From Dendrocalamus latiflorus (taxonomy: Eukaryota > Streptophyta > Magnoliopsida > Poales > Poaceae): 64,000 nt of DNA. Location: the NCBI GenBank assembly GCA_017311315.1, contig CM029627.1, forward strand, positions 588,447 through 652,446, in the 5' to 3' direction. The position numbers and the translations under genes are program-made. Positions 46,301 to 57,586 of this stretch are shown here, piece by piece (positions within the stretch are counted from its first letter, which is position 1; each line of letters starts with the position of its first letter). The notes below the pieces were generated by a model. The model worked only from the letters and a program-made list of their open reading frames with translations. It ran no database searches and had not been told where the DNA came from.

Positions 46301-47168
46301 TATAGACAACCTATTGCATAAATCATTTCAAGTTTAGTGACCAGCTCAAAATCAACTGAGACCTAACCCAAATTTGGCTCCCCTACTTATAACCACCCGC
46401 ACGGCACAAAGCCCCGAGTGTAACCCGTCTCGTCCACACTGTTGGAACTAATCTTGTTGTAGGTTTGTACTCACGTATTTGAGATTGTGGAGTCTGTGTG
46501 CTCAGTGAGTTTGAGACTGTAGTAGTCGATGAGTCCGAGTGCTATAGTAGGCATAGCTACAATGGTCGTAGCTACAGTAGTTGTAGCGGTCGTACTCGGA
46601 AGAGTACTGTAGCAGTCGGTGCTCGGAAGGATATTGTAGCAATCGGTACTCGGTAGGACACTTTAGCAGTCGGAGTGTCAAGTACCGAGTAGTCGGAAAT
46701 TTGAGTAGCAACCGTGGTCAAGCAGAGTAGCCATGGTCGTAAGTTGTTCTGGACAACCAAGCAACAGCTGAGTCGAGAGGGGGGGCGAGTTTTACGGATC
46801 ATAGAGAGATTCTAGGAGGTTTGTGGCATGAGAATAGGTCATAATGGAGTTAGTGGGTGCGTGTAGTATGTATGAGGTTTATTTAAGCCGTGTAATTACT
46901 GTTGAGCAGTAAGAGCTAAAAAAAGAGTTGAGAAAAATAGAGATTGAGCGATTCAATTTTAAAGGGTTTTTTCTTTATGTATATTTATCTCACTCTAGGT
47001 GTATATATCTAGAGCGACAAAAGAGAGCATTGATAATAGAGAGGATCGACCGTTCAGCTCCACCGCACACCACCACCTGTTGGCCGTCACAAGAGGGAAA
47101 AAAAGGGGGAAAGCTCGCCTCGCCTCGACTCGCCGTCGGGCTCCAAATCTCAAGAAGGGGAGGGGAGG
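46298..47168. other. Upstream region of the second NHL gene with degenerate repeats
   Basis: 46490-46720 repeats 'gtagcagtcggtactcgg'-like units of about 30 bp, related in wording to 30550-31110. A TATA-like 'gtgtatatatc' lies at about 46999-47009, and 47030-47168 is the likely leader. Confidence 0.5.
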
Positions 47169-47774
47169 ATGGGGACGGCGAGCCGCGCGGTGTCTTGCCT
47201 GTGCTGCCCGTGCAAGTGCCTCGCGTGCGGGCTCTTCAGCTGCCTCTGCAGCATCCTCATCTCCCTCCTCGTCACCGTCGGCGTCCTCGCCCTCATCCTC
47301 TACCTCATCTTCCGCCCCCGCATGATCACCGCCACCGTCGATTCCGCCTCCCTCGCCCAGTTCACGCTCGCCCCCAACTCCGAGCTCAGCTACAACCTCA
47401 CCGTCGCCATGACCGTCCGCAACCCCAACAAGCGCGTCGGCCTCTACTACGACAACGTCGAGTCCCTTGCCTACTTCGAGGACCAGCGATTCGGCTACGC
47501 GCAGCTCGACTCCTTCTACCAGGCCACCGAGGCGTCCACCCAGGTCACCCCGCAGTTCCACGGCCAGCAGCTGCTCCAGGGCGACGTCACCGCCGCCAAC
47601 TTCAGGTCGCAGCAGTCCGACGGCAAGTTCAGCGTCGAGGTCAAGCTCAACGCCAAGCTCAGGGTCAAGGTCTGGGCCTTCAAGGTCTCCGGCCCCAAGA
47701 CCAAGATCAGCTGCCCGCTGTCCATCCCCACCTCCGCCACGTTCCAGCCCACCACCTGCAAAGTCTGGTTCTGA
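47169..47774 (+). CDS. NDR1/HIN1-like (NHL, LEA_2) membrane protein, copy 2
   Basis: An intronless 201-aa protein. The N-terminus is Cys-rich (C10, C12, C13, C15, C17, C20, C25, C27), suiting membrane lipidation, and runs into one membrane helix at about 28-48 (SILISLLVTVGVLALILYLI). The LEA_2 domain follows (about 60-175), with AQFTLAPNSELSYNLTVAMT, the motif RNPNKRVGLYYDNVESLAYF, FYQATEASTQVTPQF and LRVKVWAFK. The end SCPLSIPTSATFQPTTCKVW is typical of one NHL branch (NHL3/YLS9-like). A defence- or senescence-related plasma-membrane role is known for relatives and is only inferred here. It differs strongly from copy 1, so the pair is an old duplication at best. Confidence 0.92.
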   Translation: MGTASRAVSCLCCPCKCLACGLFSCLCSILISLLVTVGVLALILYLIFRPRMITATVDSASLAQFTLAPNSELSYNLTVAMTVRNPNKRVGLYYDNVESLAYFEDQRFGYAQLDSFYQATEASTQVTPQFHGQQLLQGDVTAANFRSQQSDGKFSVEVKLNAKLRVKVWAFKVSGPKTKISCPLSIPTSATFQPTTCKVWF

Positions 47775-48169
47775 TCCATTCACACATCACATACTTGGAG
47801 TGAGGGGGATCGATTGCTTTGTTGGTGGTACTGCTATCATTATTAGCCTATTGTTACTGCTAGTTGTATGGATTTGTTCCCTTCTTTCTTTGGATTCATT
47901 GCTGGTAGGGTGGGATTAGTTCCTGCTGATGTTGCTGTACATCTCCGTGGTTTAGATTTTTAGAATACTTCTGTGGGAGTCTCTGGCATTCAGCTAACGG
48001 CATGCACATATTATCGATCCATGACTTGTTATTGCTATTGATAGTTCAGATTTAGCTATTGCTACTATGACCTACGATGCTACCGAAATTGTGAGAATTA
48101 TGCGCGTATTCCGCAATGCTTTTGTGGTGAAACATAGGCGCTGCTCCAAAGGTCTTATTTTGAGTAGAT
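47775..48169. other. 3' flank of the second NHL gene
   Basis: Probable 3' UTR to about 47980, then spacer. A plus-strand frame overlapping the gene's end is a shadow. Confidence 0.4.
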
Positions 48170-48451
48170 TATGGGGGTGATCGGTTCGGCTGAAAAGCTC
48201 ATGGCTTATGCCTGAAAACACTGTAGCTGGCTGAAAAAAGTACTGTAGCTGACAGAGTCTTATTTAGCATAATTAAATTTAAAAATAAAAAAATATGTTA
48301 GCCCATTATGTATAATACAAACAAATACGGGAAAAAAAGAACCAGCAAAAAAGCTCAACAAAAAACCAAAAATTCAGAAAAAGACGAAACTTATGAATAG
48401 TAACAAATAAGCCGCAGCCAGCTTATGGAAGCCATATTGATCGCTCCCTAT
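48170..48451 (+). mobile_element. MITE family A, complete copy
   Basis: The element is 48173-48448 (276 bp). Ends GGGGGTGATCGGTTCGGCTG and ATATTGATCGCTCCC are inverted repeats, flanked by TAT on both sides. The 3-bp duplication and G-rich ends suggest a PIF/Harbinger-type MITE. Confidence 0.88.
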
Positions 48452-48703
48452 GTGTTACGGCTGAAAAGTACTTTAGCTGACTGAAAAACCACTGTAAGCT
48501 AACGGTGTCTTATTTGGCGTAATTAAATTTTAAAAAATAAAAAAAATAGAAAAAACAAGTTAGCCCATCACGGACAGTACAAACGAATACATGAAAAACC
48601 AACAAAAAACTGAAAAAAGCCAAAAAAATTTAAAAAAGATGAAATTATTAAATAGTGAAAAATAAATTAGAAGCTAAAAACTCAAGCCGAAACAAGCAGG
48701 CCT
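48452..48703 (+). mobile_element. MITE family A, second copy in tandem
   Basis: Starts directly after the previous copy at 'ttacggctgaaaagtacttt' and follows the same motif order to 'ctcaagccgaaacaagcagg'. Both copies have the same orientation. The outermost left end is lost. Confidence 0.8.
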
Positions 48704-51703
48704 ATTAATACTCCAGTTGGATTATCAGACCTCTCTCTGTCGAATGAATGGTAATGGCCCTGCTTGTTGTTTGATGCGCTTGGTTTGGCCCGTGGCGGGC
48801 GCAATGTGACGTGATGAAATTCACAGGTCGGGTGAGAGTAACACGCACGAAAAATGTGCGATCTTTACTCTGATGAATGAGCAAACCTTTCGGTGCCCAG
48901 CCACTCGTCTTCAGTTCTTCACCAGGTTCTTCTAATCCATGAAACCTTTGGTGATGTGCCGGTGACAGCGCTTCTTTTGGGTTTTCTTTAGGTTTGCGTC
49001 GTTGTCATCGGAACATATTAGACAAACAAAAAAAGATCGCCGCTTCCGTTGACGGAAGCATTCAAGCAAGGTCAGCAGGATCTGAATTTGTTATGCTTCA
49101 AGGTTAAGCCTGCAACTAACACACGGAAAATTGCTCCAATATTAGACATTTACCGCAAAGTGATTTTGGAAGCGACTTCCGCTGGTGGCAGGCGACCAAA
49201 TCTAACTGTTGGGGTGAAAAGGTTGACGGCGTGGTTGGATAACACCACATCGTCGTGTGCAGTTCGCAATCGACACAATAATGCTGGGCCACAACCAGTC
49301 CATCTCGGTGACGAGGACGACGGCGAAACCTATCCCGTCTGTGCCATGGTTCTCTACTAATTCCAAATTTCCAATGGCCGGGACATCACCGGGATCACAT
49401 GGAGACAGGTTGAAACAAACCAAAATTTTCAAAAAATTGAAATTCCCTAAATTTTGTTTGAATTTGAATCTCTTGTCCGACTTGGAATTCCTTAGCCAAA
49501 AGCCGCCTTCCCCTTTTGGCTAGCCGCTTCCCCCAAACCATGGTGTCATTCCAAACCCTGCCTCCACCCCAGTTCTCGAGCGCCACTTGGCCCACTCCTG
49601 TTTGCCACCGCCGCTGTTCACACCCGCTGCGGTTGAGCTCGTCAACACCCGTACCCTGCTCTGCCACCCATCAATGCTCATCCCATCGCCTCGGCCACGC
49701 GCCCTTGCCATCGATGTCCGTTTTGCCGCTGCAGCCAAATAGCACAGCCCCCAGCCCGATGCATGCGCCCGCGTTTGACATCACCACTTGCAAGCTCACA
49801 AGTGCCAAGAGGAGACCGAAAACCCAGATGCCACTACGACAACTGGCTATCCCATCGAAGATCATCGAGAACCCCAAGTGCCACCACCACCAGCCACGCG
49901 TCACCGCTACACCAGATAAGGCACTACTCCTACCGCCTTCTGCGAAGTATAAAACAGCGCATACCTCGCTATCAGCCCCCATAGCAACTCAATCACCCAC
50001 CCAAACTATTGCCCATATGCTCCGACCACCGTAACACCTCCACCGTCGCCAATTCACCGGTGAGCATTGATTTTCAATCCTGCACAAGCCTTCACCAAAA
50101 CCTAATTAGCTTCACCCATAGCACCGCCTAGACGCCTTGAACCCAACTCTGGCCTCGCCGTGAACCACCCCGCCCCAGCTCATTGGCGATGAGCGCCACC
50201 GCCACCCGACCCAAGCCAACGTGGACAGGCCAGTCTAAGCCATTAGAGCTAGAACTACTTTCACCCATGACCCCCAACCTTCGTAGATGCTCAATTAACC
50301 ATGCACTTCGCCAAAGTCCGACCGAGTTGCCACCATGTCAAGAAGGTGGTCCGGTCAACTCCCTCCGCTGCTAGACCTCACTGTTATACCTCGAAACCCA
50401 CCAAGCTCAAAAATGGGATCCTAGGCCTTCACTTATCCCCCATGCACCACTGTTCACCGCTGAAATTTGTCGCCGGGGCCTAATCGCGCCACCACCATGT
50501 CCTCTGTTTCGCCCTGGCGCCAAGGCATGCTGAAGAAGAAGCAGACTGAGTTCAATAGGGCACACCACACCACACCACATGCACATAGGCCAAGCCTGCC
50601 AACCCAAAACCAACAGAAAACATGGACCAAGCCCAAAAACCAGAACCCATTACTATTTGAATCCAACCCAAACACCGAATCCAACACTGTTCAGCTAGAC
50701 ATGTTACTGTTCCGATCTTAGACCAATGTGAATAGTACCAGCCTGTTACTGTTTATAAAAAAACCCGTTAACACACATATATACCCATTTTGTCTGTCTC
50801 GAACCCATCTAACCCGTTACTGATGTGTGTAGTCAGGACAGGAAGGCCACGACGGTGTGTGTAGTCAGGACTGCCGGGACATCTAAAGACGATGCACTCC
50901 TGCGCGGCATGCGGCCATGAGCTGACCATCTAAAGATGTTAATTACTGGGCCAAATGAGTGAACAGCCATAAAAAGAGAGAATGGTGCGTTCCATTGAAT
51001 GCAGATCTAGCATGCCCAACGGCACATGCAATTGCTGGGCTCCATGACGGTGGACGTAGTACTACATATAAAGGGATCAAGCCAACCTAGCTACCTATCC
51101 AGCCCAGGCATACACTGTATGTAGCCATGCGTCTTTCAGAAAATTCCCAGAGGCGGAGGTGACAACCAGCAAGTAGAGCTGGAACTCTACCACACCAATT
51201 ACAATGTCATTTCTTTGCATGCACCTTCATGCTCTTGCTTGGACCCATTTCAAAACATGACACGTGGCCATGCAAATAGATAGTTGATTTATTCTAATAG
51301 ATAGTTGATTTATTCTACCACGTGTCCTGGGATTGATAAGGTATAATAAGAGTCTAAAGGCGATGACGTCTCGGAGGATTTTCTTGTATGCTTGGTGCCA
51401 GCCACTGGTATGGCACGGAACAAGGTAAGAACGAACAGGGAGCAAATTTACATTTGTTTTTGGGCCATCGAACGCATGATCGCACTCACTCAACCCGAAC
51501 AAACACGGCCCATGCTATATTGTTACATGGGCCCATAAGAGTTGGAGCACACAATAGGATTAAGGCCTCCACTCTTTTATTTTTATTTTCTCCAAGTAAT
51601 AGCCTGGACTGGACTGCAGCCCAGGCTACTAAACCTGTAAGCCCCAACTCCCACGCCTCTCCCCCAAACCTCCCGACTCCGCAGCGCAGCGTCCCAGCCA
51701 GCC
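48704..51703. other. Long unassigned intergenic region upstream of RRS1
   Basis: No gene was recognised over 3 kb. 49530-50480 is C-rich and supports overlapping frames of up to 172 codons on both strands with Pro/Ser/His bias and no motif. 50760-51060 has a short direct repeat 'gtgtgtagtcagga'. At 51275-51318 'aatagatagttgatttattct' occurs twice in tandem, bracketed by ACACGTGG and CCACGTGT. 51600-51703 is the likely RRS1 leader. Confidence 0.45.
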
Positions 51704-54348
51704 ATGGCGGAAGAAGCATCCGCCGCCGCCGTCGCTACCAACTTCGAGGTGGACCTGGGCAACCTCATGGCCTACGACCCCTCGCACCACCTCGCCGCCG
51801 CCCCCTCCTCCAGGTTCCCTCCATCACACGAACGAGCGGTAACCGCTGTGCCGTGTTGTTTCGTGACAAAATTTTGCGCTTGATGCAGGGAGGATCTGAG
51901 GGAGGAGTGCCTGCGGAAGGGTTCGGAGCTGGCGCAGGCGGTGGCCGACGCCCTCTTCGCGCTTCCGGCCAACGAGGACCGCGACGGCCCCATCGTCCGC
52001 CTCCCGCCGCCCACCACCCGCCTCCCCCGCGAGAAGCATGTGAGAAGACAAACTCTCTCTTATATATTCTACTCGCTAGTGTTCTCAAGAGCATCGTTCG
52101 CTGTTCATCTGTTATAGAATCATATGAACTGTTGGTTTAGCCTTCAGCGTGCGAATGAACGTGATCTGCGGTATGACTATGAGAGTAGATTGGAGTGGGA
52201 GTGCTATTCGCCGAAACCTGTGTTTGCATATGCTCATACTGCAGTTGAATTTCGTGCTTAAGTCTGAGAATTTCTATGTCAAACATGTAGCTATAGCTAA
52301 GTCATTCTGATATCATTTTTTTCGAGTCCCGAACTAGCGATCCGTGTAGGCCATTAGGCCATGGCTGAGTTAGCAACATACTAGCATGAAACTCTAGGTG
52401 CTGGCACATTATTTGTGTTCGTGCTTGTATAGGTTCTTGCATTGCGGTAATCCATGCAACGAGAAATCAAGCTGAACGAAAGTTCATTATGTTGTTGTAT
52501 GCGTGTGTTTGCCGTATGTTTAAATTTAATCTTTCTTTCCCTGCCACCAGCTACCAAAGCCGAAGCCACCTACTAAGTGGGAGCAGTTTGCAAAGATGAA
52601 AGGTGAAATTTTATTTTTGTTTACTTCTTGAATGACTTTTCTTGGTATTGTACTTAGTTTCTTTTGGTTGGATTAATGTAACGATAACATACTTGCAGGG
52701 ATTAAGAAGCGCACGAAGAACAAACGTGAATGGGATGAGCAAACTAATTCGTGGAAGCGGACATATGGCTATGACCGTGTTAATGATGACAAAGACATTC
52801 CGATCATTGAAGCCAAAGCGACAGATGGTCAGTAATTTGTCTTCTTCATCTGTTGCTAGCAAACTTGTTCTGCAGCAAGACTAACAATCTTTTTTGCTTT
52901 TCCGTCTTATTGGGTAGCCTATTTTAGCTATCATGTGCTACAATGTAAATGCTTAACAACCTACATGCTTCTGCTGATGCACACTGATTTAATCCAGCAT
53001 TCATTTTAAATCTGCAATGCTCTATCCTTCATTTATCTTTGATCAACTATTTTTTTCGGTAGTTTAAGACCGACTGAATGTGACAAGTCCTCATTATCAA
53101 TGCTAGTCATTCATAAATGCCTGTCTTACAACCTCATTATCAATGTTATCCATTCAAAAATGTCAGTGTCTTAAAACCTGATTTCTCAATTTGGTACCCT
53201 TTTAATTGGCTATTGTTTTGTTACAGGGCCTGGTGTTGATCCTTTTGCTCAAAGAAGGGATGAGAAGAAGAAGAGGGTTGAAAAGCAAGAAAAGAACAGA
53301 CTAGAGAATTTAAAGAGAGCTGCAAAAGTTGGTGCTCTGCCAAGGTTGTTATGCTTTCCTAGTATCTAACAACTTCTGTATATCTTATGGGATAGACTAT
53401 TGCACAGGCGACTGAATTTTTTTTATCTTTCAGTCACCTAAAGTTGCACTTTGAATCACCTGAAGTTGCACATGTTTTTTTTGGAGGGGGCTGCAATTTT
53501 AGTTGATTGAGAGTGCAATTTCAGATTACCTGAAGTTACACTTTGAATCACCTAAAGTTGCAGCTGTTTTTTTGGAGGGGGACTGCAATTTTAGTTCATT
53601 GAGATTGCAATTTCATGTGACTGAAACATAAAAAAATTTCAGTCGCCTGTGCAATAGCAAAACTGATATCTTATACATTAGCAACTCAAGTTTGTCATTA
53701 GCAACTCAAGTTTGTCATATAACAACTTTCTTCTTATTATTTTTTTTGCAGTCATATACAGCTTGCTGCCACAGCTTTGCCCATCACGGGAACTAAAGCT
53801 GATATACCTAAAAAATCTAGAAAAGAAGATCTTGAGGGTGTTGCTGGCATGGCTTCTTCAGCAACAGCTAGTGGTGGGAAGTTTGACGAAAAGTTGCCCG
53901 GCGAGAAACCTCCAAAGAACCAACATAGAAAGGTTTTATTATCTGAACTTCTTTGCCTTCTGTGAATATGCATTAGTTTAACTGTTTCTTTTCTGCAGTT
54001 CCTCCCTGTTGTTGAAGGGAAAGGAATGGGCAACCGGGAGAAACAGCAAAATGACAAAATCCTGAACACTCTACTCGCCAAAAGTTCCGAGGATCAGATG
54101 GATGTCAGCAAGGCAAGCTACAGGATTCAATATCTTGCATTCATTTGTGTACTCCGCCATCTTGGTAGTGCTTCTTGTTTGATGGGTGAACTAACAACAG
54201 CTGCATATAATTTTGAAACCAGGCAATTACAATGTACAAGGTGAAGAAGGAAAAACAAAGAAGGAAAGAAAAAGAAACATCTTCTGCATCAAATAAGCTG
54301 AAGCCCCAGAAGAAACTTCACAAGAAATCTTCAAAGGGAAAGGCTTAG
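51704..54348 (+). CDS. RRS1: Ribosome biogenesis regulatory protein RRS1
   Basis: Eight exons: 51704-51813, 51889-52039, 52551-52602, 52699-52827, 53227-53344, 53752-53932, 53999-54112, 54223-54348, giving 326 aa in frame. RRS1 is a nucleolar factor that helps bring the 5S particle into the pre-60S ribosome. The conserved N-terminal part shows NFEVDLGNLMAYDPSH, REECLRKGSELAQAVADALF, LPPPTTRLPREKHLPKPKPP and TKWEQFAKMKGIKKRTKNKR, followed by WKRTYGYDRVND and GVDPFAQRRDEKKKRVEKQE. The C-terminal end is Lys-rich (KKEKQRRKEKE, KLKPQKKLHKKSSKGKA), fitting nucleolar targeting. Intron 7 has a GC donor (AAG|GCAAGC); the rest are GT-AG. Intron 5 contains a MITE. A 250-codon frame that runs through intron 1 is a shadow. 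The gene looks intact. Confidence 0.95.
53398..53656. mobile_element. TA-flanked MITE in RRS1 intron 5
   Basis: The element is 53400-53654 (255 bp). Ends TTGCACAGGCGACTGAA and TTCAGTCGCCTGTGCAA are perfect inverted repeats, with TA on both sides. The interior holds a roughly 100-bp unit repeated in tandem ('atcacctgaagttgcac...ggagggggctgcaattttag'). Confidence 0.85.
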
Positions 54349-55732
54349 GTCCAAACCATTCTTGAGACTTGATGTAGGAGGTGATCATAGCTTTCAAGCC
54401 TCAAGGAGATTTGCCAAATTTTGCTATGTTTTTTGTCCAGTTTAAATCCATGGGAGAAATATTGTTATTCCAATTACTGGTTATGACACAAAAACCTGAA
54501 TGTTGTTATGACATAGCTGCCCTAATATGCACTTATCATATTTTTAAAAGTTATGGGAATGTGGTAGGAAAGCTTGTTAGCAATCTGAAGTGAATTGCTG
54601 CCTAATCCAAGAAAATTCATGTTGGGTGTGAACAGAACCTTTATCTAGTTTATGGCTTCTGCTTTTTTGGGTAGGTAGTATTACGTGGATTTTGTGTGAT
54701 AGTGATACCTCGATCCAAGTTGATATGCCTGTACCCTTGGTATTCTAGTTACAACTTGCAAGGTTTCTGATGTATATTGTGGTGCGACTGTTTCATCCCT
54801 GTGAATTCGTTCCAGAACCAATAATATTGCTCTTGACCCCATCCAAAAGGAGCACAGTTTCATCTCAGTGGACCTAATAGTGTGGTTGCAACACAGGGAC
54901 TAGTGCCAGGTTCTGATTAGCGCATACGACCCAACAATGGCAATTTGTTGTCAGCTTCTGAGCTCACTATGCGATCTGCTTATACAGGAAGCAGTTTGTT
55001 GAAATCCTTAAAGGCAAGCTGCCAGTGATGGGCTAACCAGGTATTACGGTACAGTCTGAGCATTCGCCGTGGTACAGAATGATGATCAATTGGCTTTTCT
55101 TCACGTAAACTTTACGACACCAGTGTTCTTGATGGCTCATATTACAGTTTCATCGGCATGATGTACGTGTAGATGATTGTTTCTTAAACATCATATGATT
55201 TCGGTGACTGTTTTTGCCTCCCCTTGGCAGCATTACCTGGTCCATGTTAGTACTGCCGTGCATGGTATCTTTGTGTTTAGGGTTGGATGTTTGTGAACGG
55301 AGTGTGTCGCTATCACCCCCGTGATTTCCTCCATAGAATTCCACCGAAAGAGGAGCACAGTTTTCTCCCAGTCACTTGTCCAAGTGCAGCCTAGGGAAGA
55401 ATATATAGGCAGTACAAGCATGGTGAAATGCTGTTGGTCACTCCTGTTGCTTGGCCAACCGTAGCATTATCACCATTGCTGCTCTAGGAAACACCTCAAT
55501 TATACTGTACTGGTGAAGTAGCTCGGGTGAAATGATATGTACATGAAAGGTCTTCATGCGACTGCTAAGGGGATCAACTTGGGGATCACCCGTTTGGAGC
55601 TTCAAGGAGACTTGTGAGGATAAGGTCCACAGCCTCTGATCGATGCCGGGTGAAGCACTATTTGGCTAGGCTGTGTGGATCGAGGCCGCCAAACAGTGGC
55701 GTCGTCGATTGGTGCATCTGCGCCCACATGCG
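54349..55732. other. 3' flank of RRS1 and spacer
   Basis: Likely 3' UTR to about 54600. At 54795-54870 and 55320-55375 the words 'ggagcacagtttcatctcagt' and 'ggagcacagttttctcccagt' form a diverged direct repeat. No gene. Confidence 0.4.
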
Positions 55733-56013
55733 AACATCGGCTTATTTTTAGTGGTTTATAACTAAAAAGCACTGTGGTTAGCTGAAAAAATACTGTAGCT
55801 GACAGAGGCTTATTTAGCATAATTAAATTTAAAAAAATCTAAAAATATAAAAAATATGTTAACCCATTACATATAATACAAACAAATACGGGAAAAAAAA
55901 AGAACCAGCAAAAAAGCTTAACAAAAAGCCAAAAGTTCAAAAAAAAACGAAATTTATGAATAGTGAAAAATAGCCGGAAGCTAAAGGCTGAAGCCCAACC
56001 GATCACCCCCTAA
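55733..56013 (+). mobile_element. MITE family A copy, left end damaged
   Basis: Ends at 56010 with CAACCGATCACCCCC followed by TAA. Contains all internal motifs, for example 'ctgacagaggcttatttagc' and 'aatacgggaaaaaaaaagaa'. The first bases of the left end are missing. Confidence 0.8.
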
Positions 56014-56689
56014 GGGTCGCAGTTTCAGCTGAGTACGGGTGGTGGCAATGGAGATTTTTGGTTGGTGTGTAAAATGTGCCAAGCCAATTGTTGACACTGC
56101 CAACAAGTTATTTAGAGGGCACTACCATCATGCAGGTTGGTGTGAAAAAGGAGAGCTGGCTGCCAATTCGCAAGTGAAATATGGAGCAACAACTATGCAA
56201 ATATTTACCAAATCTTGTTTCAGTGTTCTCTTGTTGTATCACATTTACAAAAAATGGCAAAAAAGGTTTATGGAGTGTTTAACTTGGGTATTTTGAAATA
56301 TTGTACTGCATGCTTCCTTCCCGCAGTTTGTGGTGCAAGTTGGAAGTTTGCGTGCAACCTGAAGGGTGAAGCAGCTGCCATGGCTTTTCAAATTTAACTT
56401 CTGCCGCCTCTGAATTCTGACTTCTGAAACCACCAGAGTGCATGACTCCTTAGCAGTACTAATTCACAGTGCGTGCGTCTTATAGCACGTTTCACGAGAC
56501 CACTGTATTTTCGGTTTGCAATTTTTGCAAGAAATTATTTGATCGTACGTGAAATTCTGCATGATCTGTACGCGAAATGAATATTAATCATACAGTATCT
56601 AGTGAGTGCTTGTTCAGGCTTTCCAGTACTCCAGCCTTCTGGTTCCCTCCCTCTTGACCTACTACTACCTGACATATATCGGCTGAGAT
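56014..56689. other. Unassigned intergenic
   Basis: No gene or known repeat recognised. Confidence 0.4.
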
Positions 56690-56973
56690 TAGGGTGGTGA
56701 TCGGTTCGGCTGAAAAGCTCGTGGCTTATGGCTGAAAACACTGTAGCTGACTGAAAAAAGCACTGTAGCTGACAGAGGCTTATTTAGCATAATTAAGTTT
56801 AAAAAATTTTAAAAATAAAAAATATGTTAGCCCATTACGTATAATACAAACAAATACGGGAAAAAAAGAACCGGCAAAAAAGCTCAACAAAAAGCCAAAA
56901 GTTCAGAAAAAGACGAAACTTATGAATAGTGAAAAATAAGCCAGAAGCCGAAGCCGAGTTGATCGGGTCCTAG
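56690..56973 (+). mobile_element. MITE family A, complete copy
   Basis: The element is 56693-56970 (278 bp). Ends GGTGATCGGTTCGGCTGAAA and CCGAGTTGATCGGGTCC, flanked by TAG on both sides. It is closest to the copy at 48173-48448. Confidence 0.87.
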
Positions 56974-57586
56974 CGCACGAATCACCTGTCTCGGAAGGAC
57001 TTCCAACCAGGACGTTCCAGTGATTTCCATGTTTAGATAGCTTTCTAATGTCAGAAAATGAATCAGGCATAGCCCATATCTAAAAACCAAACACCGTTTA
57101 AAACGCATTGCTTATTAATACGTTTTTCTCTCCTTTCTTTTCTTTACATTTTCCGTAGAGATATATTGTTTTTTTCTATTTTTATTTATTTTTAATGAAA
57201 TATTTTAAAAAAACTAACAGTAACTAGATTGTCATTTCACGGGAAAAAACAGTTCTTTGAAACAAGGCAGGCTCTTCAATGACATAATTGCAAGAAAAGG
57301 CACAGTAAAATTTAATTTTTCCTACACACTTGAAGAAATGAAGCTTGCCATCTCGCACATCACAAAGCAATGTAATGTAATGTAATGAAGACAGACAAAG
57401 ACCATGCATGGTGAGTGAGAGAACGATGGCCAGTCAACAGCTACATTGATTGAAATTTGCTTGCTAGCCAGGCGCCCCAGGCCACCGCATGCCTTAACGA
57501 ACAAAACACCACTTGATCAATCTGGATGTTTTCTCGACACAAATTGCAAGCAATTGCATGCGTGCATTAGCCCAGATAATTAAACT
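56974..57586. other. 3' flank of the OVATE gene
   Basis: About 57380-57586 may be its 3' UTR (minus strand). No other feature seen. Confidence 0.4.

Noticed and set aside
46928..47919. Frames of 291, 262 and 150 codons over the second NHL gene
   Set aside because: Shadows of the NHL coding region in other frames; low-complexity products.
49516..50034. 172-codon plus frame
   Set aside because: C-rich low-complexity sequence open in several frames on both strands; no start context, motif or intron signs.
51388..52140. 250-codon plus frame over the RRS1 start
   Set aside because: It runs through exons 1-2 and introns of RRS1 in another frame; no domain.
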